From: an uncultured Pseudomonadota bacterium
GTDB taxonomy: Bacteria; Pseudomonadota; Gammaproteobacteria; Burkholderiales; SG8-41
Assembly (NCBI GenBank): GCA_946885605.1
Contig: CAMPGR010000019.1
Location: 1-39,991 of the forward strand
Direction of reading: 5' to 3'
DNA: 39,991 bases
The stretch's first letter is position 1. Each line of letters opens with the position of its first letter. The translations under genes were made by a program, and so were the position numbers. This document shows positions 8,272 through 16,928 of the stretch, in pieces. Below the pieces are notes generated by a model. It was not told the DNA's origin. It worked only from the letters and a program-made list of their open reading frames with translations, and did no database searches.

Positions 8272-9401
8272 CACGGCTGGCGCATTTCGAGCCCAGAGAG
8301 ATTTACGCGTCGCCAGTAGCCGGTAAGTTCGAGATAGCCGCGGCCGACTTCTTTACCCGCGAGCGAGGCGCGCACCGCTCCTTCCCAGTAGATGGTGCCC
8401 GATGAAGCGCGCGTGTCGTGCTCCTGATCGTCCATGAGGGGTTCGATGGCGAGGGTCAGGCCACCCGCGGCGAGCCGCCACGATACGGGGTAAATCGTTC
8501 CCGTGCGCGGGGAGCGCCATACGCGGCCCGGCGTAAACTGTATCTCTGAAGGAGAATAGACCCGCAGCGCTCCATCGGCGCGTCGCAGCGTGCCGCCCGC
8601 CCAGAACTGCCCGCCGTCGCGATCGCGCATGCGAAACAGCATCAGCGCCGCGCCGTCGTCGAGGTTGATGCCGGTCCAGTCCCAGCCGACCGCGCGCTCG
8701 TCCATGTATTGCGACGACCACTCGTGGTCGAGCCACGCAGTGCCTGCGAACTTGTCGGGACTTCCCTTGTGCCGCAACGTGCCATGTACGGCGAGGTGGG
8801 GAATGCTGTAGTAATAGCTCGCGGAAAGCGGCGCAGGGCCTTTACGGCTGTATCCGTCCTCACCCTGCAGGAGCGGCGGCTGCCGGGGCTCGAGCGCGAG
8901 GTCGAATCGCGCTTCGTGCCACGCTATCGAAGCGTAGTAGGCGCCTTCGCGCTCCGCCAACGACCAATCGTCGATCCATACCTGCGTGCGGCCTTCCTCC
9001 GCTCCGGCGAGTCCGAAGCCCGCGCGCGCCGCGCGCTCGTCGTGAAGCAGGCGGCCGTTCGCTGGATCGGAGAGCGCCGCGTGCGCGATCATGATATGGC
9101 GCGGCGCGAACGCGCTCGGGTTATCGTGCCGCGACTCGGGCCGCGCACGGAAGAAGGTGATCTGGAAACCGAGCGGGCGCGGCGTGTCGGGATTGAGCCA
9201 GCCTGTCACGTACCACCACTCGAGGCGAAATTCGGGGTGGCTGCCCTCATCGTGCGGAAAACGCATCCGGTAACCCGGCACGACGGGCGCAAACGACGCC
9301 GGCGATGCCGGCGGAGCATTGCGCGAAGTCCCTGGTTCCCCGAAACTGCGCGGCGCGAGCAACGCGCTGCCCAATCCGATCAACAGGTCGCGTCTTCGCA
9401 T
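8253..9401 (-). CDS. Secreted AttH/CrtC-like lipocalin-fold protein
   Basis: The N-terminus carries a twin-arginine signal (MRRRDLLIGLGSALLAPRSFG). The mature part has the family hallmarks: FPHDEGSHPEFRLEWWYVTG at about 48-67, then HIMIAHAALSD, LDHEWSSQYM and GWDWTGINLDDGAALMLFRMR. These match the AttH / carotenoid 1,2-hydratase-like 'hydroxyneurosporene synthase' family, which has a double lipocalin fold and is often called a predicted secreted hydrolase. Length 382 is normal. It is the last gene of a minus-strand operon, 18 bases behind the FtsX-type permease, and this ATPase-permease-AttH order is a known arrangement. By inference it binds or modifies a lipid-like molecule handled by the transporter. 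Enzymatic activity is not certain for the family. Confidence 0.85.
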   Translation of the reverse strand: MRRRDLLIGLGSALLAPRSFGEPGTSRNAPPASPASFAPVVPGYRMRFPHDEGSHPEFRLEWWYVTGWLNPDTPRPLGFQITFFRARPESRHDNPSAFAPRHIMIAHAALSDPANGRLLHDERAARAGFGLAGAEEGRTQVWIDDWSLAEREGAYYASIAWHEARFDLALEPRQPPLLQGEDGYSRKGPAPLSASYYYSIPHLAVHGTLRHKGSPDKFAGTAWLDHEWSSQYMDERAVGWDWTGINLDDGAALMLFRMRDRDGGQFWAGGTLRRADGALRVYSPSEIQFTPGRVWRSPRTGTIYPVSWRLAAGGLTLAIEPLMDDQEHDTRASSGTIYWEGAVRASLAGKEVGRGYLELTGYWRRVNLSGLEMRQPCYLLPA

Positions 9402-9419
9402 GGTGTTAGCCTCACCCGC

Positions 9420-11957
9420 TCACCAATCTTCGCGCACGGCTCGCACGACCGTATCACGCATCGCCGGCCGGCCGCTCCACACTGCGGCAAGGGCCGCGGA
9501 GAGAACGATCGCTGCAGCGAGCGCCGCGAGCGGGGCCCATGGCATGTGCATCTCCATGCTCCAGTGGAAAGACTGCCGGTTGATGACATGGATGAGGACG
9601 ACACTGATCACCCAGCCCACAGCGAGCCCGAATGCAACGCCCAGCGCGGTGACGAGGGCGCCCTCGATACCGAGCATCGCGCCGATCTCGCGCCGCGTCA
9701 TGCCGAGGTGGCGCAGCACGCCGAACTCGCGCCTCCGCGCAAGGGTCTGTGCGCTGAAGCTCACGCTCACGCCGAAAAGGCCAACGAGTATCGCAGCGGC
9801 TTCGAGCGCATAGGTGATGGCGAAGGTCCGGTCGAAGAGCGCAAGCGACGCGTCGCGCACTTCCCGGGTCGTGGAGAGCTCGACGCGCTCGCTTGCGCCG
9901 AGCCGATCGCGGATACGCTCCTGGACTTCACCCGGGGAAGCCTCGGGCGCAAGCCACAATGCAGCATCGTTGACAAGCCGGTCGCCCGTAAGGGCGATGT
10001 AACGATCGCGTTCCATGACGATCGCGCCGTTCTGCCGGGCGTAATCGCGCCAGATCCCGGCGACAGTGAAACGATGCGAGCGATCGCCGATCGGAAGCTC
10101 GACACGCTCGCCCACGCGAAACCCGTAGAGATCCGCCGCCACTTCCGAGACCCACACAGGAGGAGGGTCGCCGGGGTGCAGAACGAGCGTGCGGGTCGAG
10201 AGAGGCAGCGTCTTGTTTGCTTCGCTCGCGTCGATCGCTCGCGCGAGCAGCGTCACCGGGGCGCGTGTCGAGTCGAGCAGCAGGTTCTGGCTGCGGAGAA
10301 AATCGGCGCGGACGATACCTGGCGTCGCAGCGATGCGCCACTGTTCCTGCGGTGTGAGATAGCCGGTCTCCCCGCCACCGCCGACGCGCAGATAGAGATC
10401 CGCCGGCAGCATCTGTTCGAGCCATGCGTCGAGCGAGAGCCGGAACGAGCTCACCATGATCAGCATGGATACCATGAGACTCATGCTGATGACGATGGCG
10501 GCGATGCTGATCGCTGCCTGGCGCGGCGTGCCTTTGAGCTGCGCGAGGGCGAGGCTCGCGGGACCACGCGCAGGGGCCGGAAGCCGCTCGACGCAACGCG
10601 CGGCAAGTGCCGGCATCACGAGCACGCTGCCGCTCAGAATAAGCGCGATCGCGACGTAACCGCCGACCGGAAGGCCGTCAAGCGGCGGCATCAGAGCGCA
10701 CGGAACAGCGGCGAGAAGCGCGGCAGCGCCCCAGCGCGCGGTACGCGTGCGCCGCAGTCCTTCCTCTTCGTCGCCTGCGCGCAAACCCTGTGCCGGCGGC
10801 CGGCCGGCCGCCTCCCATGCGGGGAGGGCGGCGCCGAGAACTGCGAATCCCACACCCAGAGCGAAGAACGCGAGCAGCGCGTGCGGGTCGGCCGCAATGT
10901 CGGCCGCGACCGAATGAAAGTAACCGGCGCCGAGGTCCGCGCCGACAGCCGCAATCGCGTAGTTGGCGAGGAAGTAACCGAGGGCAACGCCCGCAGCCGC
11001 GCCGAGCGCGCCGATCACGATGCCTTCGGCGACAAGCTGGCCCGTCAAGGTCAAGCGCGTGACGCCGATCGCGCGCAGCAGCGCGAGTTGCGAGCGGCGG
11101 CGCAGCAGCGCGAGCGCCTGGGACGAGAACACCAGAAACGCGCCCGTGAAGAGCGCAATGAGCGCAAGCATGTCGAGGTTCGTCCGATAAGCGCGCGAGA
11201 GGTCCGCAGTGCGCCGCGCTTCCTTGTCCGGCGTCGAAGCATGCACGCCGGGCGGCAGGATGTTTTCGAGATTGTCCCTGAAGGTGCTCACGTCGACGCC
11301 CGGCGTGAGCTTGAGATCGATCCGATTGAGCCGCCCGAGCCGCCCGAGCCGCCACTGCGCCGTTGCGACGTCGATGACGGCGAGCCGCTGGCGGTATGCT
11401 TCGTGCGGCAGGAGACCGGCTATCCTGAACGCGACGGTTTCGGTGCCGACGGTCACGCGTAGCGCATCTCCGGGCTGAAGCGCGAGCCATTGTGCAGCTT
11501 CCGGACTGAGCAGTGCCGTGTCGCCTTCGAGGAGCTCGCCTACCGTGCCGGTGCGGCTGGGCAGGAGCGCCGGTTGCACGGTGGCGGCTCGCAGCGGGTC
11601 GAAACCGAGCATGCGTATCGAGGCTTCGCGTCCGGCGAGCGGCACGTCGAGCTCGACCGCGGGATTTGCCGCCTCCACGCCGGGCAACCGTGCAAGCTGC
11701 GGATAGAGCGCTTCGTCGAAGCCCGCGCGCGGCCCGCGCACCACCAGGTCCGCCTCGCCCGCGAGATGGCGCGCGGCGAGACCGAATTCGTTCACCGCGC
11801 TTGTATTCACGAGGTGCACCGCGACGCCGAGCGCAACACCAAGCGCGATGGCCGCGATCGCGAGGACGAGGCGTCCGGGATTCGCGCGCAAGGGACCGAC
11901 GACGAGGGCATAGGTGAGAGCGAAGCGCGTGCCCGCGTCAAAACGCAGCGCGCTCAT
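9420..11957 (-). CDS. FtsX-type ABC transporter permease
   Basis: A large inner-membrane protein of 845 residues with the two-copy FtsX/MacB layout. A first membrane helix at about 28-48 (LVLAIAAIALGVALGVAVHLV) leads into a periplasmic domain, then three helices at about 265-390. A linker with further helices follows near 420-460, then a second helix at about 480-510, a second periplasmic domain, and three final helices at about 715-835. Proteins of this kind extract or move lipids and lipoproteins rather than importing small solutes. The start overlaps the ATPase stop by four bases, so the two are coupled. A small in-frame triplication at 11328-11354 adds extra Leu-Gly-Arg units to the first periplasmic domain. 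Confidence 0.9.
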   Translation of the reverse strand: MSALRFDAGTRFALTYALVVGPLRANPGRLVLAIAAIALGVALGVAVHLVNTSAVNEFGLAARHLAGEADLVVRGPRAGFDEALYPQLARLPGVEAANPAVELDVPLAGREASIRMLGFDPLRAATVQPALLPSRTGTVGELLEGDTALLSPEAAQWLALQPGDALRVTVGTETVAFRIAGLLPHEAYRQRLAVIDVATAQWRLGRLGRLNRIDLKLTPGVDVSTFRDNLENILPPGVHASTPDKEARRTADLSRAYRTNLDMLALIALFTGAFLVFSSQALALLRRRSQLALLRAIGVTRLTLTGQLVAEGIVIGALGAAAGVALGYFLANYAIAAVGADLGAGYFHSVAADIAADPHALLAFFALGVGFAVLGAALPAWEAAGRPPAQGLRAGDEEEGLRRTRTARWGAAALLAAVPCALMPPLDGLPVGGYVAIALILSGSVLVMPALAARCVERLPAPARGPASLALAQLKGTPRQAAISIAAIVISMSLMVSMLIMVSSFRLSLDAWLEQMLPADLYLRVGGGGETGYLTPQEQWRIAATPGIVRADFLRSQNLLLDSTRAPVTLLARAIDASEANKTLPLSTRTLVLHPGDPPPVWVSEVAADLYGFRVGERVELPIGDRSHRFTVAGIWRDYARQNGAIVMERDRYIALTGDRLVNDAALWLAPEASPGEVQERIRDRLGASERVELSTTREVRDASLALFDRTFAITYALEAAAILVGLFGVSVSFSAQTLARRREFGVLRHLGMTRREIGAMLGIEGALVTALGVAFGLAVGWVISVVLIHVINRQSFHWSMEMHMPWAPLAALAAAIVLSAALAAVWSGRPAMRDTVVRAVREDW
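11328..11354. repeat. Triplicated 9-bp unit inside the FtsX-type permease
   Basis: The unit gagccgccc occurs three times in direct tandem order, the last copy differing in its final base. On the coding strand it is read in frame as repeated Leu-Gly-Arg. It looks like replication slippage and does not disrupt the gene. Confidence 0.85.
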
Positions 11958-12661
11958 CGCGGGTCTCCGCGTGAGGCCCGCGGTTGCAAACCATCTGGCG
12001 TGAGCGTCAACACGCGATCGGCAGTGGACGCCACCCGCTCGGAATGCGTAACGACGATGCCGGCGGCGTTCTGTCCCTTGATCTGCTCCCGCAGCAGCGA
12101 CATCACCTGGGTCGCCGCATCGGGATCCAGGTTGCCGGTCGGCTCGTCAGCGAGGACGAGCACCGGCCCATGCGCGAGCGCACGCGCGATGGCGACGCGC
12201 TGCATTTCGCCTCCCGAGAGTTCGCGCGGATAGCTCTGTGCGGCTGGGGCAAGGCCCACGGCCGCCAGCATTTCCGCGACGCGCTCGCGCACCGCATGCG
12301 CGGCCCTGCCGTTCAGCGAGAGCGGCAACGCGACGTTCTGCGCAACCGTGAGATGCGGCAGAAGGTGGAAGGCCTGAAACACAAACCCGATATGCGCTCG
12401 GCGATGCAACGTGCGCGCCGCGTCGTCGAGAGCGCTGATTTCGACGCCGTTCAACGCGACGCTCCCTGCATCGGGAAGATCGAGACCGGCGATGAGGTTG
12501 AGCAGCGTCGACTTGCCGACGCCCGATTCGCCCATAACGGCTGCATATTCGCCGCGCTCGAGATCGAGGGCGATGTCGCGCAGGATCACGCGCGGCCGCG
12601 CCCCGCCGTAGGATTTGGAGAGCCCCCTGATGCGAAGCAGCGTCTTGCTCCAGCGCGTCAC
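11954..12661 (-). CDS. ABC transporter ATPase, LolD/MacB type
   Basis: Cytoplasmic ATPase partner of the FtsX-type permease. Counting from the GTG at 12661, Walker A GESGVGKS lies at 44-51, signature LSGGE at 148-152, Walker B VLVLADE at 167-173 and the H-loop His at 206. 'DEPTGNLD' is the hallmark of the lipoprotein-release/macrolide-export branch. The frame is open to a GTG at 12721, but a TGCTAATAT extended -10 at 12686-12678 lies inside that extension, so the GTG at 12661 is favoured; no strong ribosome site helps the choice. It is the first gene of the ATPase-permease-AttH operon and its stop overlaps the permease start. Confidence 0.9.
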   Translation of the reverse strand: MTRWSKTLLRIRGLSKSYGGARPRVILRDIALDLERGEYAAVMGESGVGKSTLLNLIAGLDLPDAGSVALNGVEISALDDAARTLHRRAHIGFVFQAFHLLPHLTVAQNVALPLSLNGRAAHAVRERVAEMLAAVGLAPAAQSYPRELSGGEMQRVAIARALAHGPVLVLADEPTGNLDPDAATQVMSLLREQIKGQNAAGIVVTHSERVASTADRVLTLTPDGLQPRASRGDPR

Positions 12662-12677
12662 GGATGATGGACGCGGG

Positions 12678-12686
12678 ATATTAGCA
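12678..12686 (-). promoter_or_regulatory. Extended -10 for the ATPase-FtsX-AttH operon
   Basis: TGCTAATAT on the minus strand (TAATAT hexamer at 12683-12678 with TGC before it). It would start transcription about 10 bases ahead of the GTG at 12661. No convincing -35 was found. Confidence 0.45.
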
Positions 12687-12731
12687 CGCGCGGAACCCGC
12701 CCCCGGGCAGTGCGTTTTCACGCATAGCTTC

Positions 12732-12740
12732 TGCTAACAT
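12732..12740 (+). promoter_or_regulatory. Extended -10 for the first Bug/TctC gene
   Basis: TGCTAACAT (hexamer TAACAT at 12735-12740) lies 42 bases ahead of the ATG at 12783 and back to back with the divergent ATPase promoter. The same hexamer precedes the second Bug gene. No clear -35 is visible. Confidence 0.45.
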
Positions 12741-12782
12741 TCGCGGTCTTTTCGACGCGCATATCGCAGCAAAAGGAGGATC

Positions 12783-13757
12783 ATGAATCTCGCCGTCCCT
12801 GTGGCCGCAGCGGTTCTTGCCGCGGCTTCCGCTGTCGCGGCTTGCGCCGCGCACGCTCAGAACTATCCCAGCCGGCCGGTCCGCATCGTCGTGCCGTTCT
12901 CTCCCGGCGGCGCGGCCGACACGCCGGGCCGGATGCTCGCACCGCGGCTCGCCGAGGCGCTCGGTCAGCAGGTGCTCGTCGACAATCGCCCCGGAGCCGG
13001 CAGCACGATCGGAACCGAACTCGTCGCAAAGGCGGCGCCCGACGGGTATACGCTGCTGCTCGTCTCGAACACCCATGCCATCAACGCAAGCCTTTACAAA
13101 AAGCTGAATTACGATCCCGTCGCCGATTTCACTCCCGTGCTCCAGTTCGCGACCTCGCCCAACGTGCTGGTCGTGCATCCTTCGCTTCCCGTCAAGTCGG
13201 TGAAGGAATTGATCGCGCTTGCCAGGGCGAAACCGGGGCAGATCGATTACGCCTCGTCGGGCAACGGCAGCTCGCAGCATCTCTTCACCGCGCTCTTCAC
13301 GACGATGGCCGGAATAGAAATGAACCACGTGCCCTACAAGGGCAGCGGGCAGGCGCGCACCGATCTCCTGAGCGGCCAGATTTCGGTCAGCATCCCGGGA
13401 ATCGCAAGCGTGATCCAGCATATACGGGACAGCCGGCTCCGCGCGCTCGGCGTGACGAGCGCCGTGCGCTCGCCTCAGCTCCCGAACGTGCCCACGATTT
13501 CCGAGGCCGGCGTGAAGGGGTACGATGCGGATCAGTGGCTGGGCCTCCTTGCCCCCGCCAAAACGCCCGGGAATGCGGTCGCCAGGTTGAACGATGCTGC
13601 GCAGAAAGCGCTCAAGGATCCCGCGTTGCGGGCCTCCTTCGAGAACGTCGGCGCGCAGGCGAACTACCTCGGCCCCAAGGCGTTTGGCGACCTGGTGAAG
13701 TCGGAAATGCCGAAGTGGGGCAAGGTGGTCAAGGCAACCGGCTTGCAGATCAATTAG
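12783..13757 (+). CDS. Bug/TctC-family tripartite tricarboxylate binding protein (first copy)
   Basis: A periplasmic solute-binding protein of 324 residues. The ATG follows AAAGGAGGA with good spacing. A signal peptide (MNLAVPVAAAVLAAASAVAA, cleavage near AHAQ) is followed by the family signature YPSRPVRIVVPFSPGGAAD. DNRPGAGSTIGTE, PDGYTLLLVSN, ASSGNGSSQHL and NHVPYKGSGQA also match the Bug pattern. These proteins bind carboxylates such as citrate, other dicarboxylates or aromatic acids. No TctA or TctB membrane subunit is encoded nearby, so this is an orphan, as most Bug proteins are. It is followed by a paralogue after 69 bases. The ligand cannot be predicted. Confidence 0.93.
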   Translation: MNLAVPVAAAVLAAASAVAACAAHAQNYPSRPVRIVVPFSPGGAADTPGRMLAPRLAEALGQQVLVDNRPGAGSTIGTELVAKAAPDGYTLLLVSNTHAINASLYKKLNYDPVADFTPVLQFATSPNVLVVHPSLPVKSVKELIALARAKPGQIDYASSGNGSSQHLFTALFTTMAGIEMNHVPYKGSGQARTDLLSGQISVSIPGIASVIQHIRDSRLRALGVTSAVRSPQLPNVPTISEAGVKGYDADQWLGLLAPAKTPGNAVARLNDAAQKALKDPALRASFENVGAQANYLGPKAFGDLVKSEMPKWGKVVKATGLQIN

Positions 13758-13785
13758 TCGCCCGCTTTTGCGCGGGGCACCCCCT

Positions 13786-13794
13786 TGGTAACAT
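13786..13794 (+). promoter_or_regulatory. Extended -10 for the second Bug/TctC gene
   Basis: TGGTAACAT with hexamer TAACAT at 13789-13794, identical to the hexamer ahead of the first Bug gene. It lies 32 bases ahead of the ATG at 13827, which suggests the second gene can be transcribed on its own. Confidence 0.4.
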
Positions 13795-13826
13795 GGCGGC
13801 CGCAACACCAAAACCGAGGAGGATCC

Positions 13827-14804
13827 ATGAAAGCATCGCTGAAACGTCGCGGAACCGGTCTGCTGGTTGCCGCGGTATCGTGCATAGCCGCCGGAGTTGC
13901 ATTTGCCGATTCGTATCCCACCAAGCCCATACGCATGATCGTTCCCTTCGGCGCCGGTGGCTCGACCGACGTGCTGATACGCATCGTCGCAAACAAGCTC
14001 CCTGAAGTGCTCGGCCAGCAGGTCGTGATCGACAACCGCACAGGCGCCGGCGGCCTGATCGGAACCGAAATCGCCGCAAAATCCACCCCGGACGGCTACA
14101 CCCTGCTCGGCACAGGGTCGCCGCACACTATCGCCCCGAACTTCTATAAGAAGGTGGAGTTCCACCCGTTGAAGGACTTCGAGCCCATCATGCAGATCGC
14201 GAGCCAGCCCTACGGCCTGGTCGTGCACCCGTCGCTCGGCGTGAAATCGGTGAAGGAGCTGATCGCTTTGGCGAAGAAGGAGCCCGGCAAGCACAATTAC
14301 GCATCCTCCGGGCAGGGTGGCGCGATGCATCTCTTCCAGGCCCTTTTCGTCAGTATGGCGGGGATCGACATGGTGCACGTGCCCTACAAGGGTAGTGGTC
14401 CGGTGCGCGCCGATCTCCTCGGGGGGCAGATCAAGATCGGCTGCCTCGGCCTCTCGAGTATCCTGCCCAACCACAAAGCGGGGCAGGTGAGGATCATTGC
14501 GGTCACGACGACCAAGCGCTCCCCCGAGTTGCCGGACGTCCCATCCCTGGGAGAAATCCTGCCGGGTTACGACGCCTCGTTATGGACAGGATTGCTTGCC
14601 CCGAAAGGAACGCCCAAAGAAGCCATTCAGCGCATACACCGGGAAGTGACGAAGCTGCTCCAGTCGCCGGAAGTGCGGACGGCGTATCAGCGCGCAGGCG
14701 CCGACATCGTGGCGACCGATCCGAAAAGCTTTGGCAAGTTCCTCGATCAGGAGAACGCGAAGTGGGCCAAGACGATTCGCGATCTCAAGCTCGTGGTGAA
14801 CTAA
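13827..14804 (+). CDS. Bug/TctC-family tripartite tricarboxylate binding protein (second copy)
   Basis: A paralogue of the preceding gene, 325 residues. The ATG at 13827 follows GAGGAGGA closely and opens a signal peptide (MKASLKRRGTGLLVAAVSC, cleavage near AFA). An earlier in-frame start at 13785 is rejected since it precedes this ribosome site. The mature part keeps YPTKPIRMIVPFGAGGSTD, DNRTGAGGLIGTE, PDGYTLLGTGS and HVPYKGSGPVRADLL. It differs from the first copy in many ligand-loop positions, so it probably binds a different carboxylate. Its last 20 bases overlap the 3' end of the convergent dioxygenase gene. No transport membrane subunits are nearby. Confidence 0.93.
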   Translation: MKASLKRRGTGLLVAAVSCIAAGVAFADSYPTKPIRMIVPFGAGGSTDVLIRIVANKLPEVLGQQVVIDNRTGAGGLIGTEIAAKSTPDGYTLLGTGSPHTIAPNFYKKVEFHPLKDFEPIMQIASQPYGLVVHPSLGVKSVKELIALAKKEPGKHNYASSGQGGAMHLFQALFVSMAGIDMVHVPYKGSGPVRADLLGGQIKIGCLGLSSILPNHKAGQVRIIAVTTTKRSPELPDVPSLGEILPGYDASLWTGLLAPKGTPKEAIQRIHREVTKLLQSPEVRTAYQRAGADIVATDPKSFGKFLDQENAKWAKTIRDLKLVVN

Positions 14805-15702
14805 AACGATCCGCTGTGTCGGGCCTCGTCGGCGGCCACATTTCGGCGAGGCCGTCGGCGTCGCTCGCCGATATCGTCGTGCGGATCATGTAACGCGGCT
14901 CGCCAGGGGGCCACCGCCAGCCGCGATGCAGCACCGCGCGGTTGTCCCACATGATCACATCGCCCGCCTGCCAGCGGTGCAGGTAGGTGTGCCCGGGCGC
15001 TGTGATGAAATCGATCAACTCGGCGAGCAGCGCCTCCGCGTCTTCTTCCGGCATGCCCTCGATCGCAAAAGTATGCGATGCGATGTAAAGCGCGTCGCGG
15101 CCGTTCACCGGGTTGCGCCAGCGAATCCGCCAGGAGACCGGCGGAAGCTCCGCTTTCTCGCGCTCCGATGCGAGATGCGGCGCGATCTTTCCCCGCGAAT
15201 GCGCGTAGTCGTGCCACGCGTAGGCGTTGGCGAGCGCGCTGCGCCGTCTCTCGGGCAGCCGCTCCCACGCGCAGCGCATGGAAGCGAACTCGGTTTCGCC
15301 TCCGGTTGCGGGTATGGTGCGCGCCGAAAGCACTGAGGCGAGCGCGGGCGGCGCCTTGAAGCAACTGTCCGTGTGCCACAGCTGATTCGCGCGTGCGCGC
15401 AACGCCTCCTTGTGATCAGGCGCCACCAATGCGCCGGTCGCGCTATCGATGTTGGTCAGAATGCTGAAGGGAGTGCCTTCGCCGAGGGAGGCGGCCTTCG
15501 CGATCTCGAGCGGCCCGAAGCGGCGCGAAAACGCGACCTGCAGTTCGTCGGTGATCGGCTGATTGCGGAAGAGCAGCACGGAATGCGTTTCGAACGCATT
15601 GCGGACCGCCGCGTAAGCGGCGTCGTCCGCGGCCACATCGGCAAGTCCCACCCCGCGTACTTCGGCGGCGAACCCCGGCCCCAACTGCTGCACTTCGATC
15701 AT
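14785..15702 (-). CDS. TauD/TfdA-family Fe(II)/2-oxoglutarate dioxygenase
   Basis: A 305-residue oxygenase that should couple 2-oxoglutarate decarboxylation to hydroxylation of an organic substrate. From the ATG at 15702 (MIEVQQLGPGFAAEVRGV) the iron ligands are His110 and Asp112 (WHTD) and His259 (VLHRG). The 2-oxoglutarate-binding Arg is at 270, with a second Arg at 274, as in TauD. 'PATGGETEFA' at 131-140 is also typical. The frame extends to 15795, but the extra residues are not family-like. Members of this family cleave taurine, alkyl sulfates, phenoxyacetates or other substrates, so the exact one is open. It stands alone, convergent to the Bug gene, and diverges from the alpha/beta hydrolase. 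Confidence 0.9.
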   Translation of the reverse strand: MIEVQQLGPGFAAEVRGVGLADVAADDAAYAAVRNAFETHSVLLFRNQPITDELQVAFSRRFGPLEIAKAASLGEGTPFSILTNIDSATGALVAPDHKEALRARANQLWHTDSCFKAPPALASVLSARTIPATGGETEFASMRCAWERLPERRRSALANAYAWHDYAHSRGKIAPHLASEREKAELPPVSWRIRWRNPVNGRDALYIASHTFAIEGMPEEDAEALLAELIDFITAPGHTYLHRWQAGDVIMWDNRAVLHRGWRWPPGEPRYMIRTTISASDADGLAEMWPPTRPDTADRFSSPRA

Positions 15703-15859
15703 GGATGCGCCCCGGTCGGCTGCTCGGACAAATATCGCTTTACCGCTATCAAAAAAGTCACCAACGATGCGCGCGCGGACGCGGTATCCTACCACTGCCC
15801 GGCGGCGCTCGGGTGGAAGGCGGCAATGGCAGCGGTCGATGAACCGTTCGCCTTTTCCG

Positions 15860-15890
15860 TTGTCATCGTTTTCAGAAGAACAGCTAATTT
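15860..15890 (+). promoter_or_regulatory. Possible promoter of the alpha/beta hydrolase with very short leader
   Basis: TTGTCA at 15860-15865 is followed 17 to 19 bases later by the AT-rich GCTAATTT at 15883-15890. Transcription would begin only about 5-10 bases ahead of the ATG at 15903. No ribosome site is visible there, so translation may be almost leaderless. Confidence 0.3.
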
Positions 15891-15902
15891 ACTGCTTATC
15901 TC

Positions 15903-16844
15903 ATGATTTTGCGCTTCTCGAACTGGCTGAGAGCGAAGTGGCTCAGCCTGCTCTTGCTGGCGGGGATACTCGGGGCGTTTCCTGCAGCCGGTCTTTCGTT
16001 TCTTGCCTACAAGGAGCGCGATCTCGTGTTCCGCATCGAGCCGGGAATCGCGCGCTGGTACAACGGTTTGCCGTTCGGCGTGAAGGAGTTCGAGCTGCCG
16101 GTTGCTTCCGCCAACGGGCAGCATACGCTGCATGCGTGGTGGTGGCCCGCGGCTTCACGCAACGCGCCCGCCATCCTTTATCTGCACGGCTCGCGCTGGA
16201 ATCTGACCGGCCAGCTCTATCGCATCGAACAGCTGCGTGACTTCGGCTTTTCGGTGCTCGCCGTCGATTATCGCGGCTTCGGCAAGAGCAGCGGCGGCCC
16301 GCCTTCTGAGCAGAGCGTGTACGAGGATGCGCGGATCGCCTGGGAGCGCCTGATGCGGCTCCAACCCGATCCCGCCAAGCGCTACATCTATGGTCATTCG
16401 CTGGGCGGTGCGGTGGCGATCGAGCTTGCGCGCTCGTTGAGCGATACGGCAGCCGGCATCCGAAAATCCGCCGCCGGGCTCATCGTTGAATCGTCTTTCA
16501 CATCGCTCGCGGAAGTGGCCGCCGCCATAACCAGCATCCGATTGCCGCTGGACTGGCTGATCACGCAGAAGTTCGAATCGATCGAGAAGATAGCCGGCGT
16601 GCGGATCCCCGTCATGCTGGTCCACGGGACGGAAGACCGTTATATCCCCCCTCGCTTCAGCGAGGCGCTCTACGCCGCGGCCTCGGAGCCCAAGAAGCTG
16701 CTTCTCATCGATGGCGGCTCGCACAACAATTCGATGCGCGTGGGCAGCGAGGAGTATCGGCGCGCGCTGAACGACTTCTTCGGCCTGGGCAAGAAGGCGC
16801 GCCGCGCGGTCGCGCGCGGGTTCCGAAGCTCGCTCTCGCACTGA
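15903..16844 (+). CDS. Membrane-anchored alpha/beta hydrolase (BEM46/ABHD13-like)
   Basis: A 313-residue serine hydrolase with one N-terminal membrane segment (about 12-34) that would place the enzyme in the periplasm or on the membrane surface. The oxyanion region is LYLHGS at about 92-97. The nucleophile elbow is GHSLGG with Ser166, the acid is Asp245 (HGTEDRYIP) and the base His274 (GGSHNN). 'VDYRGFGKSSG' at 121-131 is typical of the BEM46-like branch. All three catalytic residues are present. Substrate is unknown; esters, lipids or thioesters are possible. It is monocistronic between the divergent dioxygenase and a convergent lipoprotein gene. Confidence 0.85.
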   Translation: MILRFSNWLRAKWLSLLLLAGILGAFPAAGLSFLAYKERDLVFRIEPGIARWYNGLPFGVKEFELPVASANGQHTLHAWWWPAASRNAPAILYLHGSRWNLTGQLYRIEQLRDFGFSVLAVDYRGFGKSSGGPPSEQSVYEDARIAWERLMRLQPDPAKRYIYGHSLGGAVAIELARSLSDTAAGIRKSAAGLIVESSFTSLAEVAAAITSIRLPLDWLITQKFESIEKIAGVRIPVMLVHGTEDRYIPPRFSEALYAAASEPKKLLLIDGGSHNNSMRVGSEEYRRALNDFFGLGKKARRAVARGFRSSLSH

Positions 16845-16928
16845 TCTTTCTTTCCCGCGCGCTGCACCCGCAGACGCTTTGCTCCCATGCGCCGCGCGCT
16901 GAAGGCCGAGGCCGCGCGCACTGTGGGG

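Noticed and set aside
8709..11462. 917-codon open frame on the plus strand over the AttH and FtsX genes
   Set aside because: Charged, low-complexity translation with no membrane or domain pattern; the minus strand carries two recognisable proteins.
12681..14474. 597-codon minus-strand frame over both Bug genes
   Set aside because: Shadow of the two paralogous plus-strand genes; the repeated look of its two halves simply mirrors the paralogues.
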